A stretch of DNA of 64,000 bases from Flavobacteriaceae bacterium (GCA_018646605.1 JABGUL010000033.1:1-64000), one strand, 5' to 3'; positions 43,668-54,592 are shown, numbered from the stretch's first letter. Notes: generated by a model not told the origin, from the sequence alone. Made by a program: numbers and translations.

Positions 43668-44384
43668 GTGGATTTAAGATTTACACATACTTTAATTTCA
43701 TTTGCTTTGCTGATCGGTTTTTTATCTTTTAGTCAGGAGGAGTCCTCTTTAGTTTATAATGATGTAAAAACAGACTCTACTGATTTTTCTTTTTATAGAG
43801 AGGATCAAATCTATTTGGGTGTGTCTTTTATCGCTTTAGACACCGACCAAGAAAATTTTGATGCTAGAGGTCTTTCCAGTCATTTTCAATGGGGATTGGT
43901 GCGGGATTTTCCAATAGATTCTTCTGGTCAATTTGCCTTAGGAGTTGGGCTGGGGATGGGATTTGAACGTTACAACACAAATTTAAATAGAACGGTAGAC
44001 CAACAAACTAAAGGACTTTATACACTTAATGATGATCCAACAGTTTCTCCCTTATTTTTTTCTATTCAATCACTAGAGTTACCTTTGAGTTTACGTTGGC
44101 GAAGTTCTTCCTCTACTGATTATGCTTTTTGGAGGATTTATGGAGGGATCGCTTTCCAATGGAATTATCGAGTGCGTGCAAAACAAGACACTGTAGTTTT
44201 CCCTGTGAAAACGGAATTACACAATCTGGGAGCTACAGCTCACCTTAGCTTTGGGTATAATACTTGGAATTTTTATTTGGCCTATCGTCTAACTCCCTTT
44301 TTCAAGATGGATTTACTTTCTCCTCAAACCCTACCTATAGAATTAACTCCGATAAAAGTAGGTTTAATTTTTTACCTACTCTAG
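43668..44384 (+). CDS. Outer-membrane beta-barrel protein (PorT-like)
   Basis: A 238-residue protein with a signal peptide (FALLIGFLSFSQ, cleavage about residue 23). Alternating hydrophobic strands with aromatic girdles (FALGVGLGMGFERY, WRIYGGIAFQWNY, HLSFGYNTWNFYLAYR) end in a C-terminal LIFYLL strand. This fits an eight-stranded barrel of the PorT/OprF-like kind. The start is GTG at 43668; no ATG fits the signal peptide. It follows the ExbD genes and ends back to back with rpoN on the other strand. Confidence 0.75.
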   Translation: MDLRFTHTLISFALLIGFLSFSQEESSLVYNDVKTDSTDFSFYREDQIYLGVSFIALDTDQENFDARGLSSHFQWGLVRDFPIDSSGQFALGVGLGMGFERYNTNLNRTVDQQTKGLYTLNDDPTVSPLFFSIQSLELPLSLRWRSSSSTDYAFWRIYGGIAFQWNYRVRAKQDTVVFPVKTELHNLGATAHLSFGYNTWNFYLAYRLTPFFKMDLLSPQTLPIELTPIKVGLIFYLL

Positions 44385-45827
44385 CTATAGTTCTTTTCGC
44401 ATTCTAGCGACTGGTATCTCAAGTTGCTCCCGATATTTAGCAACAGTTCGACGTGCAACAATATATCCCTTTTCTTTTAGAGCTTTAGAGAGTGTATCAT
44501 CAGTTAGTGGCTTTTTTTTATTTTCTTCAGAAATCAATTGACCCAGTATGTTTTTGATTTCTATGGAAGAAACATCTTCACCTTCATCATTTTTTAAGCC
44601 CTCAGAAAAGAAGGTTTTAAGTAATTTAACACCATAGGGTGTTTCTATATATTTGCTGTTTGCAACACGAGATACAGTTGAAATATCCATTTCTATTTTA
44701 CTTGCAATATCTTTTAAAATCATCGGTTTTAGCTTGCGCTCATCACCCGTAAGGAAATATTCTTGTTGATGATTTACTATGGCTCTAATTGTAAGGTATA
44801 GAGTTTGGTGTCGCTGTTGAATGGCTTCAATAAACCATTTTGCAGCGTCCAACTTTTGTTTAATGAAAAGAACAGCCTCTTGTTGTGATTTTGATTTTGA
44901 GGTACTTACTTGATAGCCAGTAAGCATCTCTTTGTAGGCATTGGAAACTTTTAATTGTGGTGCATTTCTTCGATTTAAAGTCACTTCTATTTTTCCGTCT
45001 TCTATCGTTAAGATAAAATCAGGAACAACATGTGTGTTTTGTACCGTATTTGAAAGTGCGCCTCCTGGTTTTGGATTCAAATTACTGATTAGATCTAATG
45101 CAGTTTTTAATTCTTCTTTGCTTATGCCAACACGTTCTTGAAGTTTGCTATAATGTTTATGTGAAAAATGGTCAAATTCATCTTCAATAATACGTAGAGC
45201 GTGTTCAACTTCAGGACGGTCTTTTTTCTTTTTTTTAAGTTGAATTGAAAGGCATTCTTGTAATGATCGGGCTCCCACTCCCGGTGGATCTAGCGTCTGC
45301 ACTGATTTAAGAATTTTTTCTAATGTATTTTTTTCAACAATGATATTTTGGGTAAAAGCCAAATCATCAATCAGTTCGTTTAAAGTTCTTCTGATATAAC
45401 CGCTTTCATCAATACTGCCGATTAGAAATTCTGCAATTTGCATTTCCTCTTCGTCAAGTATCAGATTTCCCATTTGTTGATGGAGGTATTGATGAAAACT
45501 TATCCCTCCGCTTAGTGGTATAGTTTTGTCCTCGTCATCACTACTGTAATTATTGGTATAAAGACGGTAGGCAGGTATTTCATCGTCACTTAGATACTGG
45601 TCAACATTAATTTCATCTACTTCAATTGAAGTAGTTCCATCATAATCATCTTCTTGATTTTCAGAAATAATTTCTTCTTTTCCTGTCTCTAATGCAGGAT
45701 TTTCTCCCATCTCTGCTTCAATCTTTTGTTCAAGATCAAGCGTAGAGAGTTGAATCAACTTCATCAACTGGATTTGTTGAGGAGACAGTTTTTGAGAAAG
45801 CTTTATTTGGAGCTGTTGCTTTAGCAT
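44385..45827 (-). CDS. rpoN: RNA polymerase sigma-54 factor
   Basis: A 480-residue RpoN. Region I is the glutamine/leucine-rich N-terminus (LSQKLSPQQIQLMKLIQLST). The core-binding part spans about 110-300. The DNA-binding HTH shows DISTVSRVANSKYIETPYG, and the RpoN box ARRTVAKYR is at 458-466. It directs transcription from -24/-12 promoters with enhancer-binding proteins, none of which are in the window. It lies 46 bases after asnS on the same strand. Confidence 0.95.
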   Translation of the reverse strand: MLKQQLQIKLSQKLSPQQIQLMKLIQLSTLDLEQKIEAEMGENPALETGKEEIISENQEDDYDGTTSIEVDEINVDQYLSDDEIPAYRLYTNNYSSDDEDKTIPLSGGISFHQYLHQQMGNLILDEEEMQIAEFLIGSIDESGYIRRTLNELIDDLAFTQNIIVEKNTLEKILKSVQTLDPPGVGARSLQECLSIQLKKKKKDRPEVEHALRIIEDEFDHFSHKHYSKLQERVGISKEELKTALDLISNLNPKPGGALSNTVQNTHVVPDFILTIEDGKIEVTLNRRNAPQLKVSNAYKEMLTGYQVSTSKSKSQQEAVLFIKQKLDAAKWFIEAIQQRHQTLYLTIRAIVNHQQEYFLTGDERKLKPMILKDIASKIEMDISTVSRVANSKYIETPYGVKLLKTFFSEGLKNDEGEDVSSIEIKNILGQLISEENKKKPLTDDTLSKALKEKGYIVARRTVAKYREQLEIPVARMRKEL

Positions 45828-45873
45828 AAATTAATGATTCGATAGGTAAAGATAAAACTTTAGGGGATATGAA

Positions 45874-47307
45874 CTAGAAAGATGCGTTTTGTGGGGTTCT
45901 AGGAAATGGAATTACATCACGTATATTGTTCATGCCCGTAGTAAATTGAACCAAGCGTTCAAAGCCAAGGCCAAAACCACTATGAGGAACACTTCCAAAG
46001 CGTCTGAGGTCTAAATACCACCAAAGTTCTTTTTTGTCAATTCCCATTTCTTCAATTCTCTTTTCAAGTACCTCCAAACGTTCTTCTCTTTGCGAACCAC
46101 CAACAATTTCTCCAATACCTGGAAATAAAATATCCATTGCCCGCACAGTTTTTTCATCATCATTTCTCCGCATATAAAAGGCTTTTATATTTGCAGGATA
46201 ATCATATAAAATCACGGGACAGTTAAAATGTTTTTCGACTAAATAACGCTCATGTTCACTTTGAAGATCAACTCCCCATTCTGTGATTGGGAATTGAAAT
46301 TTTTTCTTTTTATTGGGTTTTGAGTTTCTCAAAATTTCGTAGGCTTCAGTATAACTTACTCGTTTGAAGTCATTTTCAACTACAAATCTTATTTTCTCAA
46401 GCAGTCCCATTGGACTTCTTTCAAGTTGAGGTTTACTTTTTTCTTCATTATTAAAGCGCTCTTCAAGGAAAAGTAGATCTTTTTCACAACGGCTTAATAC
46501 TTTTTTAAGAACTGAAGTTATAAATTTTTCAGCAAGATCCATGTTGTCATTTAAATCATAAAATGCCATTTCAGGCTCTATCATCCAAAATTCTGCAAGG
46601 TGTCTTGTAGTGTTTGAGTTTTCTGCACGAAATGTTGGTCCAAAGGTATAAACATCTCCTAGTCCTAAAGCATACGCTTCTGCTTCTAATTGTCCTGAAA
46701 CAGTAAGATTCGTTTCTTTACCAAAAAAATCACTTTTATAATCTATATCCCCTGATTCTGTGAGGGGTGGATTTTTAGGGTCTAAAGTCGAAACATGAAA
46801 CATTTCACCGGCTCCCTCTGCATCACTTCCTGTTATGATTGGGGTGTTTACATAAAAGAATCCTTCTTCTTGGAAGAATTCATGTACAGCAAAAGCAAGG
46901 GCTGAACGTACCCGCATTACAGAAGAAAAAGTGGTGGTACGAACTCTCAAATGTGCTTTTTCTCTTAAAAACTCTAGACTATGTTTTTTGGGTTGAATAG
47001 GATATTTTTCAGGATCTGAAGCTCCTAGAAGTGTAATTTTTTCAACTTGTAATTCAACTTTTTGTCCACTTCCTTGGCTTTCGACTAAGGTTCCTTCCAA
47101 ATGAAGTGCAGCACTCGTTGTAATTTGTTTTAATAGGGATTCTTCTAGTCTTTCAAAATCAACTACACATTGAAGATTATCAATAGTAGACCCATCATTC
47201 AAGGCAATAAATCGATTTGCTCGAAAGGTTCTAACCCAACCTTGAACTGAGCAAGGGGTATTTACAGCTCCAGTTTGTAAAACGTTTTTAATTTTTACTG
47301 CTTTCAT
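45874..47307 (-). CDS. asnS: Asparaginyl-tRNA synthetase
   Basis: A 477-residue class II synthetase charging tRNA-Asn. The N-terminal OB-fold anticodon domain holds [20 protein letters not shown]. Motif 2 is [22 protein letters not shown], and motif 3 is [15 protein letters not shown] near the C-terminus; the asparagine-type [14 protein letters not shown] distinguishes it from AspRS. Length is typical. A perfect -7 box precedes it, and rpoN may be cotranscribed behind it. Confidence 0.95.
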   Translation of the reverse strand: MKAVKIKNVLQTGAVNTPCSVQGWVRTFRANRFIALNDGSTIDNLQCVVDFERLEESLLKQITTSAALHLEGTLVESQGSGQKVELQVEKITLLGASDPEKYPIQPKKHSLEFLREKAHLRVRTTTFSSVMRVRSALAFAVHEFFQEEGFFYVNTPIITGSDAEGAGEMFHVSTLDPKNPPLTESGDIDYKSDFFGKETNLTVSGQLEAEAYALGLGDVYTFGPTFRAENSNTTRHLAEFWMIEPEMAFYDLNDNMDLAEKFITSVLKKVLSRCEKDLLFLEERFNNEEKSKPQLERSPMGLLEKIRFVVENDFKRVSYTEAYEILRNSKPNKKKKFQFPITEWGVDLQSEHERYLVEKHFNCPVILYDYPANIKAFYMRRNDDEKTVRAMDILFPGIGEIVGGSQREERLEVLEKRIEEMGIDKKELWWYLDLRRFGSVPHSGFGLGFERLVQFTTGMNNIRDVIPFPRTPQNASF

Positions 47308-47326
47308 GAATTTGCTTTTAGCAAGG

Positions 47327-47334
47327 CAAAGATA
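47327..47334 (-). promoter_or_regulatory. -7 box of asnS
   Basis: The minus strand reads TATCTTTG, a full TAnnTTTG match, 20 bases before the asnS start codon. Confidence 0.4.
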
Positions 47335-47375
47335 AGTTTATTTCATAAAATTTAGCCGGTAGAGGAGCACTTCCC

Positions 47376-49748
47376 TTATTGATCTAAAATCTCAATTTTT
47401 GGTTCTTTCAACACTTTATCATTGCTGATTGTATCTTCAAGGGAAATAAGTAATGAAGGGAGTAAAATCAAATTAGCGAGCATTGCCATCAATAGCGTAA
47501 CAGCTACTAGACCACCTAATGCTTGGGTGCCACCAAAATTGGAAGACAAAAAGACTGAAAACCCAAAAAATAAAACCACAGAAGTATAGAACATGCTAAT
47601 TCCGGTCTCTCTGAGTGCAGCAAAAACGGCTTGCTTAATCCTCCAGTTGTTTGAGATTAGCTCCTGCCTATATTTTGCTAGAAAGTGAATCGTATCATCA
47701 ACGGATATTCCGAAGGCTATGCTAAAAACTAATATAGTGGAAGGCTTTAGCGGAATTCCTGCAAATCCCATCACTCCAGCTGTTATGATAAGTGGAAGTA
47801 AGTTCGGTATTAGGGAAATTAAAATCATTTTAAATGATCGAAACAAATAAGCCATAAAGAAGGCAATTAATAAAATGGCTAAGGATAGAGAGAGTATAAG
47901 ATTATTAATTAGATATTTTGTTCCTTTTAAAAAAAGTAAAGATTTCCCAGTTATATTTACCCCATAACGCTCGGCAGGAAAAATTTTAGTAATCGCTTTT
48001 TTTAATTCAGCTTCAATAATTTCCATTCGATCAGTTTCAATGTCTTGCATAAAGGTCGTTATTCTTCCATACTGACCTGTACTGTCAACGTATCCACTTA
48101 GGAGCTGACTGTCTCCATTGGCTTTACTTAAGTAGGGATAGATAAAACTATTTTCTTGTGTCGTTGGAAGGCTGTAATAATTAGGATTCCCATTATAGTA
48201 TGCCTGCTTGGCAAACTTAACTGCATTGACAACGGATATGGGCTGTGCCAGCTCAGGATATTCTCCTATGACTTCTTGGAGTTCGTTCATTCGTTTCAAT
48301 GTAGCCGGTTTTACAATACCATTTTCACGTTTACTGTCAAGCCATATTTCTACTGGAACTATCCCATTAAAACTTTGGTCAAAAAAACGAATATCTTCGA
48401 AAAATGGAGCACTTTTGGGCATGTCCTCTATAATGCTACCTGAAATTTTGATTTGATAAATTCCTATAATTCCTATGATTAGTCCTAGTAGAGATACAAT
48501 ATAGACATTGATTCGTTTTTCCCGTACTTTATTTTCCATCCACTTTACAAAATAGTCAATAGACTTATTTTTTAAATGCTTTAGGTGCTTCTTGTTGGGA
48601 AGTTTCATAAAACTATACACAATTGGAATAATTAAAAGAGAGAGTAAAAAAATTGCTACAATATTAATTGAAGCGACAACACCAAACTCTTTTAATATCT
48701 TACTATTGGTTAAAATAAATGTAGCAAACCCAGAAGCGGTAGTTAGATTTGTCATGAGTGTAGCGTTTCCGATCTTAACAATAACCCGCTGAAGTGATTT
48801 TGCTTGATTGTTGTGTTTGGCTACTTCTTGTTGGTATTTGTTGATTAGAAAAATACAATTTGGAATTCCTATTACTATGATCAATGGAGGTATCAATGCT
48901 GTTAAGACGGTAATTTCGTAGCCCAACCAACCCAAAATACCAAAAGCCCACATCACTCCAACGGCAACCACAATAAGTGATATGAAGGTGGCTCTAAAAG
49001 ATCTAAAAAATAAAAAGAAAATTACAGAAGTGATAAGGGTAGCTCCAAGTATAAAGAGTCCAATTTCATCTACAATATTTTGTGCATTAAGTGTTCTTAT
49101 ATAGGGCATTCCAGACACACGTACATCCATTTTTGTTTCCTCCTCAAAAGCTTCAATGAGTGGAATGAATGTGTTGAAAATAAAATCCTTTCGTGCTGCT
49201 GTATTGACAATATCGGGGTCCATGTAAATTAGGGTCCGAATGGTATTGTTTTCTGAATTAAACACCAAATTATTGTAAAAGGGAAGCTCTAAAAATAACT
49301 TTTCTTTGAACTTTGAAAGACCAGCAGAATCCGTTGCAGCACTTAGTTTAACGTTCTCTAGTGTGAATTTTTCCTCTTTAGAGTCTTTAATTAATTCTTG
49401 AATATTGTCTATAGAAAGTACAAAATTAATCTCTTTAAAGTCTGTGATACTGTCATTTAGTTTTCTCCAAGAATTCCTTTTTTCAGGTGAAAAAAAATCC
49501 GAATCTTCAACTGCAATGACAATTACGTTTCCTTCTTCACCAAATGTTTTGACAAAGGATTGGTAGAGAACATTTTCCGGGTGATTGTCAGGCAATAAGT
49601 TTGCTTCTGTAAAAGTAAATTGCATATACTTCCACTGGGAGGCCCAGAATCCAGTAAGTGCAATAATAGCAGCAAGAATGAGTATTCTATTTCTTAGAAT
49701 AAGTCGTGCCACCAGGCCCCATATGTTTGATTGTTTTTTCTTTTTCAT
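47376..49748 (-). CDS. MMPL/RND-superfamily transporter
   Basis: A 790-residue inner-membrane protein with two repeats, each of one helix, a large periplasmic loop and five helices. The second repeat has FGISVDDTIHFLAKYR, the conserved acidic proton-relay region of MMPL/Patched-type proteins. This class exports lipids or hopanoid-like molecules rather than drugs, but the cargo is unknown here. It is the last gene behind pyrH-frr, 33 bases after frr. No membrane-fusion partner is next to it, as expected for MMPL proteins. Confidence 0.85.
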   Translation of the reverse strand: MKKKKQSNIWGLVARLILRNRILILAAIIALTGFWASQWKYMQFTFTEANLLPDNHPENVLYQSFVKTFGEEGNVIVIAVEDSDFFSPEKRNSWRKLNDSITDFKEINFVLSIDNIQELIKDSKEEKFTLENVKLSAATDSAGLSKFKEKLFLELPFYNNLVFNSENNTIRTLIYMDPDIVNTAARKDFIFNTFIPLIEAFEEETKMDVRVSGMPYIRTLNAQNIVDEIGLFILGATLITSVIFFLFFRSFRATFISLIVVAVGVMWAFGILGWLGYEITVLTALIPPLIIVIGIPNCIFLINKYQQEVAKHNNQAKSLQRVIVKIGNATLMTNLTTASGFATFILTNSKILKEFGVVASINIVAIFLLSLLIIPIVYSFMKLPNKKHLKHLKNKSIDYFVKWMENKVREKRINVYIVSLLGLIIGIIGIYQIKISGSIIEDMPKSAPFFEDIRFFDQSFNGIVPVEIWLDSKRENGIVKPATLKRMNELQEVIGEYPELAQPISVVNAVKFAKQAYYNGNPNYYSLPTTQENSFIYPYLSKANGDSQLLSGYVDSTGQYGRITTFMQDIETDRMEIIEAELKKAITKIFPAERYGVNITGKSLLFLKGTKYLINNLILSLSLAILLIAFFMAYLFRSFKMILISLIPNLLPLIITAGVMGFAGIPLKPSTILVFSIAFGISVDDTIHFLAKYRQELISNNWRIKQAVFAALRETGISMFYTSVVLFFGFSVFLSSNFGGTQALGGLVAVTLLMAMLANLILLPSLLISLEDTISNDKVLKEPKIEILDQ

Positions 49749-49781
49749 GAAGAGCTCAGTCAGCTAAGAGATTGGGAAGTG

Positions 49782-50333
49782 TTACACGGTTAAAATTTCT
49801 TTCTCTTTGATTCTAAAAATCTCATCTGCTTTAGCGTTGTAACTATCTGTTAGCTCTTGAATATCAATTTCATAATTTTTTTGAATATCATCCGAGGCTT
49901 CTGATTTTTTAATGTCATCGTTTGCTTCTTTTCGAGCGGCTCTTATTCCAATTTTTGCATTTTCAGTTTCTGATTTAGCTATTTTGGCTAAATCACGACG
50001 ACGTTCTTCCGTAAGAGGTGGTATGTTGATGATAATGGATTCCCCATTATTCATTGGGTTGAAACCTAAATTTGCGATGAGAATTGCTTTTTCTATTTCC
50101 TGAAGCATTCCTTTTTCCCATGGTTGAACGGTAATCGTTCGTGCGTCGGGTGTATTTATGTTGGCTACTTGACTGATTGCCGTCATAGTGCCATAATAAT
50201 CTAGTTTTACACTGGAGAGCATAATCGGATTGGCTTTTCCTGCTCTTAAATTGAGCATTTCTTTTTCTAAATGTGCCAAAGCTTGATCCATACTTTCTTT
50301 TGCTGTATCAACAATAAAATCCATTTCTTCCAT
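49782..50333 (-). CDS. frr: Ribosome recycling factor
   Basis: A 183-residue RRF that splits post-termination ribosomes with EF-G. Conserved parts: LRAGKANPIMLSSVKLDYYGT, NINTPDARTITVQPWE, NLGFNPMNNGESIIINIPPLTEERR. The long three-helix body and hinge are intact. It follows pyrH by ten bases, the common pyrH-frr pairing. Confidence 0.97.
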   Translation of the reverse strand: MEEMDFIVDTAKESMDQALAHLEKEMLNLRAGKANPIMLSSVKLDYYGTMTAISQVANINTPDARTITVQPWEKGMLQEIEKAILIANLGFNPMNNGESIIINIPPLTEERRRDLAKIAKSETENAKIGIRAARKEANDDIKKSEASDDIQKNYEIDIQELTDSYNAKADEIFRIKEKEILTV

Positions 50334-50343
50334 AAGTGCATTC

Positions 50344-51051
50344 TTATAAATTGACTCGTGTTCCTATATTTTTTCCTTTTATTACATTCATTAAATTACC
50401 GGGTGTATTCATGTCAAAAACAATAATGGGGAGTTTATTTTCTTGACTTAATGTGAAGGCAGTAGTGTCCATTACTTTCAGACCTTTTTTTAACACCTCA
50501 TCAAATGATATGGATTCAAACTTTACTGCTTCTTTATTTTTTTCCGGGTCCTCATCATAAATTCCATCTACACGTGTCCCTTTTAAAATAACATCTGCAT
50601 TTATTTCAATTGCGCGAAGAACAGCAGCTGAATCTGTTGTAAAAAACGGATTTCCTGTTCCAGATCCAAAGATGACAACACGTCCTTTTTCAAGATGTCG
50701 GGTGGCTTTTCTTTTAATAAAAGGTTCGGCAATGGCTTCAATTTTAATAGCCGTCTGAAGTCTAGTGGGAACATCATTATTCTCAAGAGCGCTTTGAAGT
50801 GCTAACCCATTGATAACAGTTGCTAGCATTCCCATGTAATCCGCCTGTACGCGATCCATGCCTTTACTTGCTCCTGAGACACCTCTAAAAATGTTTCCTC
50901 CTCCTATGACAATTGCGATTTCGATTCCTAAATCAAAAACTTTTTTAATTTCTTTAGCATAACTATCAATTTGAATCGGATCAATTCCATGTGTTAGTGA
51001 ACCCATTAAAGCTTCACCACTCAATTTTAAAAGTATTCTTTGGTATTTCAT
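50344..51051 (-). CDS. pyrH: UMP kinase
   Basis: A 235-residue amino-acid-kinase-fold enzyme phosphorylating [12 protein letters not shown] near the start and [11 protein letters not shown] form the ATP site; [18 protein letters not shown] and [15 protein letters not shown] are PyrH-specific. I start at the Met of [12 protein letters not shown] at 51051; an ATG 63 bases upstream adds an unrelated hydrophobic stretch. First gene of the pyrH-frr unit, with its own -7 box. Confidence 0.96.
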   Translation of the reverse strand: MKYQRILLKLSGEALMGSLTHGIDPIQIDSYAKEIKKVFDLGIEIAIVIGGGNIFRGVSGASKGMDRVQADYMGMLATVINGLALQSALENNDVPTRLQTAIKIEAIAEPFIKRKATRHLEKGRVVIFGSGTGNPFFTTDSAAVLRAIEINADVILKGTRVDGIYDEDPEKNKEAVKFESISFDEVLKKGLKVMDTTAFTLSQENKLPIIVFDMNTPGNLMNVIKGKNIGTRVNL

Positions 51052-51068
51052 GTAGATGAATGTGTTAA

Positions 51069-51076
51069 CAAATATA
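51069..51076 (-). promoter_or_regulatory. -7 box of pyrH-frr
   Basis: The minus strand reads TATATTTG, a full TAnnTTTG match, 18 bases before the chosen pyrH start. It lies within the longer alternative reading frame, which supports the shorter start. Confidence 0.4.
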
Positions 51077-51146
51077 AAAATTAAAGAAGGATTTGTTCTG
51101 GTTAATACCAACAATATGCAAGGTCAAACTTTAATCAAACTCTTAT

Positions 51147-52016
51147 TTACTTCAAAACGGCTTTCAGGCTAAGATCAATAGGTTTTGCAGCATAGGTTAA
51201 AGCACCCATCGAAATGAAATTTACCCCCGTTTCTGCCATTTCAACCAAGTTTTTATCTGTAATATTTCCAGAGGCTTCAGTTGGCAATTTTTTATCGATT
51301 AATTCAACCGCAGTAACGAGTTCTTCAGAAGTAAAATTGTCTAACAAGATCCTGCTAACCCACGGAAATATTAGGATAGCCTTTATTTCATCAAGATTTC
51401 TAGCCTCCACAACTACTTCCAATTGCTTAGGCAATGAATTTAAATATTGCTCTGTTTTTTGAAGCGCTTGGGTCATTCCGCCACAAAAATCAACATGATT
51501 GTCTTTTATCATAAGCGCATCAAACAAACCCATTCTGTGGTTGGTTCCCCCACCGATTTGAACAGCCCATTTTTCGGGATACCTAAAATTAGGAGTAGTT
51601 TTTCGTGTATCTAAAAGTCGGCATGAGGTGTGTTTTATTTTTTGTGATAATTTATTTGTGAGTGTTGCAATTCCACTCATGCGTTGTAAACAATTCAGAA
51701 TTAAACGTTCTGTTGCTAGAATGGATTGTGTATTTCCCTCTACTTCAAAGGGGACAGCCCCTTTTGTGACATAGGCACCTTCTTCAATAAGTGGATGGAA
51801 AGTTAAATTAGGATCATATTGATGAAAAATAACTTTTGCTAATTCCATTCCAGCTAGAACTCCCTCTTCTTTAACTAGCAATTTGGCAGAACTTTTCGCT
51901 GTTTCAGTAATACATGATTTCCCACTATGGTCACCCGAACCAATATCTTCTTTTAAGGCTTGATCAATGAAATGATATAATTCGCTTTTATATTTTTGAG
52001 AAAAGTTACTTCGCAT
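51147..52016 (-). CDS. nadC: Nicotinate-nucleotide pyrophosphorylase (quinolinate phosphoribosyltransferase)
   Basis: A 289-residue enzyme converting quinolinate and PRPP to nicotinate mononucleotide. Family motifs: ALKEDIGSGDHSG, LNCLQRMSGIAT, DTRKTTPNFR, and the GGGTNHRMGLFDALMIKDNH substrate site; EASGNI and ISMGALTYAAKPIDLSL close the barrel. It overlaps nadB by 11 bases and is last of the nadA-nadB-nadC order. Confidence 0.95.
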   Translation of the reverse strand: MRSNFSQKYKSELYHFIDQALKEDIGSGDHSGKSCITETAKSSAKLLVKEEGVLAGMELAKVIFHQYDPNLTFHPLIEEGAYVTKGAVPFEVEGNTQSILATERLILNCLQRMSGIATLTNKLSQKIKHTSCRLLDTRKTTPNFRYPEKWAVQIGGGTNHRMGLFDALMIKDNHVDFCGGMTQALQKTEQYLNSLPKQLEVVVEARNLDEIKAILIFPWVSRILLDNFTSEELVTAVELIDKKLPTEASGNITDKNLVEMAETGVNFISMGALTYAAKPIDLSLKAVLK

Positions 52017-53562
52017 AATCTTGATTGTAAAAAACCCCTTTATTTTCAGTTATGGATTGCGCTTGTTGAATGATTAAATGAGCAATACTTACCATGTTTC
52101 GTAATTCACATAAGCCGTTTGTTAGTTTATGTTGATTGTAAATTTCATGCACTCTTTTGTATATTTCAAACATTTCAACATCTGCTTTTTTAAGTCCTTC
52201 AGTAGTTTTGAAAATCCCCAAATAATTGGTCATAACTTCTTGTAATCTGAGACGTAAAAGACGAATTTCTTTAATTTCCACTGAATTAGAATATGTGTCT
52301 CCTATCCATTCTGGAATGGCTTCATAAAATGATTTTTTGGGTAATGTCTTCTTTAATGCAATAATAACATCTAGTGCTGCTCGATGAGAAAAAACTAAAG
52401 CTTCAAGAAGTGAGTTGGAAGCAAGTCGATTGGCACCATGCAAGCCAGTTGAACTGCATTCTCCAATGGCATAGAGACCTTTTAACTTTGACTCACTTTT
52501 ATGATTTACTTGAATTCCTCCGCAAAAATAATGTGCAGCTGGAACTACCGGAATGGGATCTTTTGGTAAATTAATATCGAGTTTTAAACAGGTTTCATAG
52601 ATGTTTGGGAATCGTTTTTCCCAGGTTTCTAGATCTATATCAGAGCAGTCTAGAGTGACAAATTTTTCTTTTTGCTTGTGGATCTCTCTTTGAATAGCTC
52701 TTGCTACAATATCCCTTGGTGCAAGCTCTTTTCTTACATCATATTTACTCATGAACCTTTCTCCTAAACTGTTTCTAAGTTTTGCTCCTGCTCCTCGAAC
52801 GGCTTCAGTAATTAAGAAAGTATTTCCATTCACTTGATGGAAAAGCGCCGTAGGATGAAATTGAACATAGGGAAGTTTGTCCATGTGAACTTTTGCTCGA
52901 TAGGCTGCGCCAAGACCATCGCCAGTTGCAATAGCAGGGTTGGTGCTGTGAGCGTATAGGCTTCCATTACCACCAGTGCATAGTGCAGTGATTTTAGCAT
53001 TTATTTTTAAGATACTTTCTTTTTCTTTTGAAATCACATAAGCACCATAACATCTATTACTTTTTTTAGAACTGTGATGATCGGTAATTAAATCTACTAG
53101 AGTGTGATTCTCTAAGATTTTAATATTGGGGAAGGACTTAATTTTATTAATTAATGCTTGTTGAATGTGAAGACCCGTGTGGTCTTTATAATGCACCACT
53201 CTTTTTTCCGAATGTCCTCCTTCTTTTACTAAATGAAGATTTTCTTGCTGTGTATCAAATTGAGTTCCCCAATTAATTAATTCTTCTAACCGATCTTTTC
53301 CTTCTTCCACAACAAATTTCACAACTTCAGGATCACAAGCTCCATCCCCAGCAATTAATGTGTCTTTAATGTGTTTTTGAAAAGAATCTTTCTGAAAATC
53401 TGAAACAACAGCAATACCTCCTTGAGCATATTTTGTATTTCCCTCACTGACTTGGTCTTTTGAAATTAAGACCATAGAGATTTTAGGATCATTAAGTGCT
53501 AATTTAATAGCAAAAGAAAGTCCAGAAATTCCAGTACCTATAATTAATACATCTGTAAACAT
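52006..53562 (-). CDS. nadB: L-aspartate oxidase
   Basis: A 518-residue FAD enzyme oxidising aspartate to iminoaspartate, the first step of de novo NAD synthesis. FAD-binding IGTGISGLSFA is at about 8-18; NTKYAQGGIAVV, HTGLHIQQAL, and HPTALFH are NadB features; GANRLASNSLLEALVFSHRAA near 380-400 is diagnostic against fumarate reductases. It is two bases downstream of nadA. Confidence 0.95.
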   Translation of the reverse strand: MFTDVLIIGTGISGLSFAIKLALNDPKISMVLISKDQVSEGNTKYAQGGIAVVSDFQKDSFQKHIKDTLIAGDGACDPEVVKFVVEEGKDRLEELINWGTQFDTQQENLHLVKEGGHSEKRVVHYKDHTGLHIQQALINKIKSFPNIKILENHTLVDLITDHHSSKKSNRCYGAYVISKEKESILKINAKITALCTGGNGSLYAHSTNPAIATGDGLGAAYRAKVHMDKLPYVQFHPTALFHQVNGNTFLITEAVRGAGAKLRNSLGERFMSKYDVRKELAPRDIVARAIQREIHKQKEKFVTLDCSDIDLETWEKRFPNIYETCLKLDINLPKDPIPVVPAAHYFCGGIQVNHKSESKLKGLYAIGECSSTGLHGANRLASNSLLEALVFSHRAALDVIIALKKTLPKKSFYEAIPEWIGDTYSNSVEIKEIRLLRLRLQEVMTNYLGIFKTTEGLKKADVEMFEIYKRVHEIYNQHKLTNGLCELRNMVSIAHLIIQQAQSITENKGVFYNQDYAK

Positions 53563-53564
53563 TA

Positions 53565-54554
53565 TTATTTCAGATCTAACATTTTAAGAATTGGCTTTTT
53601 TGCTTCTTCAATTAGATGAGGAGCTAATTGTATTTCAGGTTGTTCAAAACGTAGGCAATTGTACAATTTTTCTAGGGTATTTAGTTTCATAAAAGCACAT
53701 TCGCTGCAGGCACAAGTGTCATCGTCAACGGGTGCCGGTATAAAGGTTTTGTGGGGACATTTTTTTTGCATTTCATACAGTATTCCAGCTTCTGTTGCGA
53801 CAATATAGCTGGAAGCAGAATCCGTCTGAACAAATTGAAGAAGTCCAGAAGTGCTACCTACATAATGTGCAATTTCAAGAATAGGAGATTCACTTTCCGG
53901 ATGGGCAATAAATTTAGCAGAAGGATGTTCTTGGGCTAAGGCTACTATTTTATCAAAGGAAAAAGCTTCATGAACAATACAAGCTCCATCCCATAAAATC
54001 ATATTCCTCCCCGTTTCTTTGATTAAAAAGCGACCTAAATTTTTGTCGGGTGCAAATATAATTTCCTGGTCCATAGGAATGCTTTCAATGACTTTTTTGG
54101 CATTACTTGACGTGCAAACAATATCGCTTAGTGCTTTGATTTCTGCAGAACAATTGATATAGGTTACAACTACCGCTTTTGGGTGTTTGGCTTTAAAAGC
54201 GGCAAAATCTGCTGGTGGACAAGAGTCTGCCAAAGAGCAACCTGCTTTTAAATCTGGAAGTAAGACCTTTTTTGATGGGTTAATAATTTTTGCGGTTTCA
54301 GCCATAAAATGGACTCCAGCAAAAACAATGATATCAGCTTCAACTTTTGCGGCTTGTTGGGCAAGATATAAACTGTCCCCTAGATAGTCTGCTAAGTCTT
54401 GAATAGCGGGTTCTTGATAATAATGCGCAAGAAGAACAGCATTCTTTTCTTTTTTCAGATCTAAAATAGCTTGGCTTAGGTCAACATCTTTTTCAATGGG
54501 GGCTTGAATATATCCTAAACGGTTTAATTGTTTTGAAATCGTTTGTTGTGTCAT
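53565..54554 (-). CDS. nadA: Quinolinate synthase
   Basis: A 329-residue [4Fe-4S] enzyme condensing iminoaspartate with dihydroxyacetone phosphate. Motifs: [29 protein letters not shown], the GCSLADSC region, and WDGACIVHE. Cysteines in GCSLADSC, in GACIVH and in [12 protein letters not shown] supply the cluster ligands. First of the three nad genes; truB lies 38 bases downstream of a different transcriptional order, starting upstream of it. Confidence 0.95.
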   Translation of the reverse strand: MTQQTISKQLNRLGYIQAPIEKDVDLSQAILDLKKEKNAVLLAHYYQEPAIQDLADYLGDSLYLAQQAAKVEADIIVFAGVHFMAETAKIINPSKKVLLPDLKAGCSLADSCPPADFAAFKAKHPKAVVVTYINCSAEIKALSDIVCTSSNAKKVIESIPMDQEIIFAPDKNLGRFLIKETGRNMILWDGACIVHEAFSFDKIVALAQEHPSAKFIAHPESESPILEIAHYVGSTSGLLQFVQTDSASSYIVATEAGILYEMQKKCPHKTFIPAPVDDDTCACSECAFMKLNTLEKLYNCLRFEQPEIQLAPHLIEEAKKPILKMLDLK

Positions 54555-54592
54555 TTTGATTTATTTAATAAATCTCAAAGCAAGTTATTACA

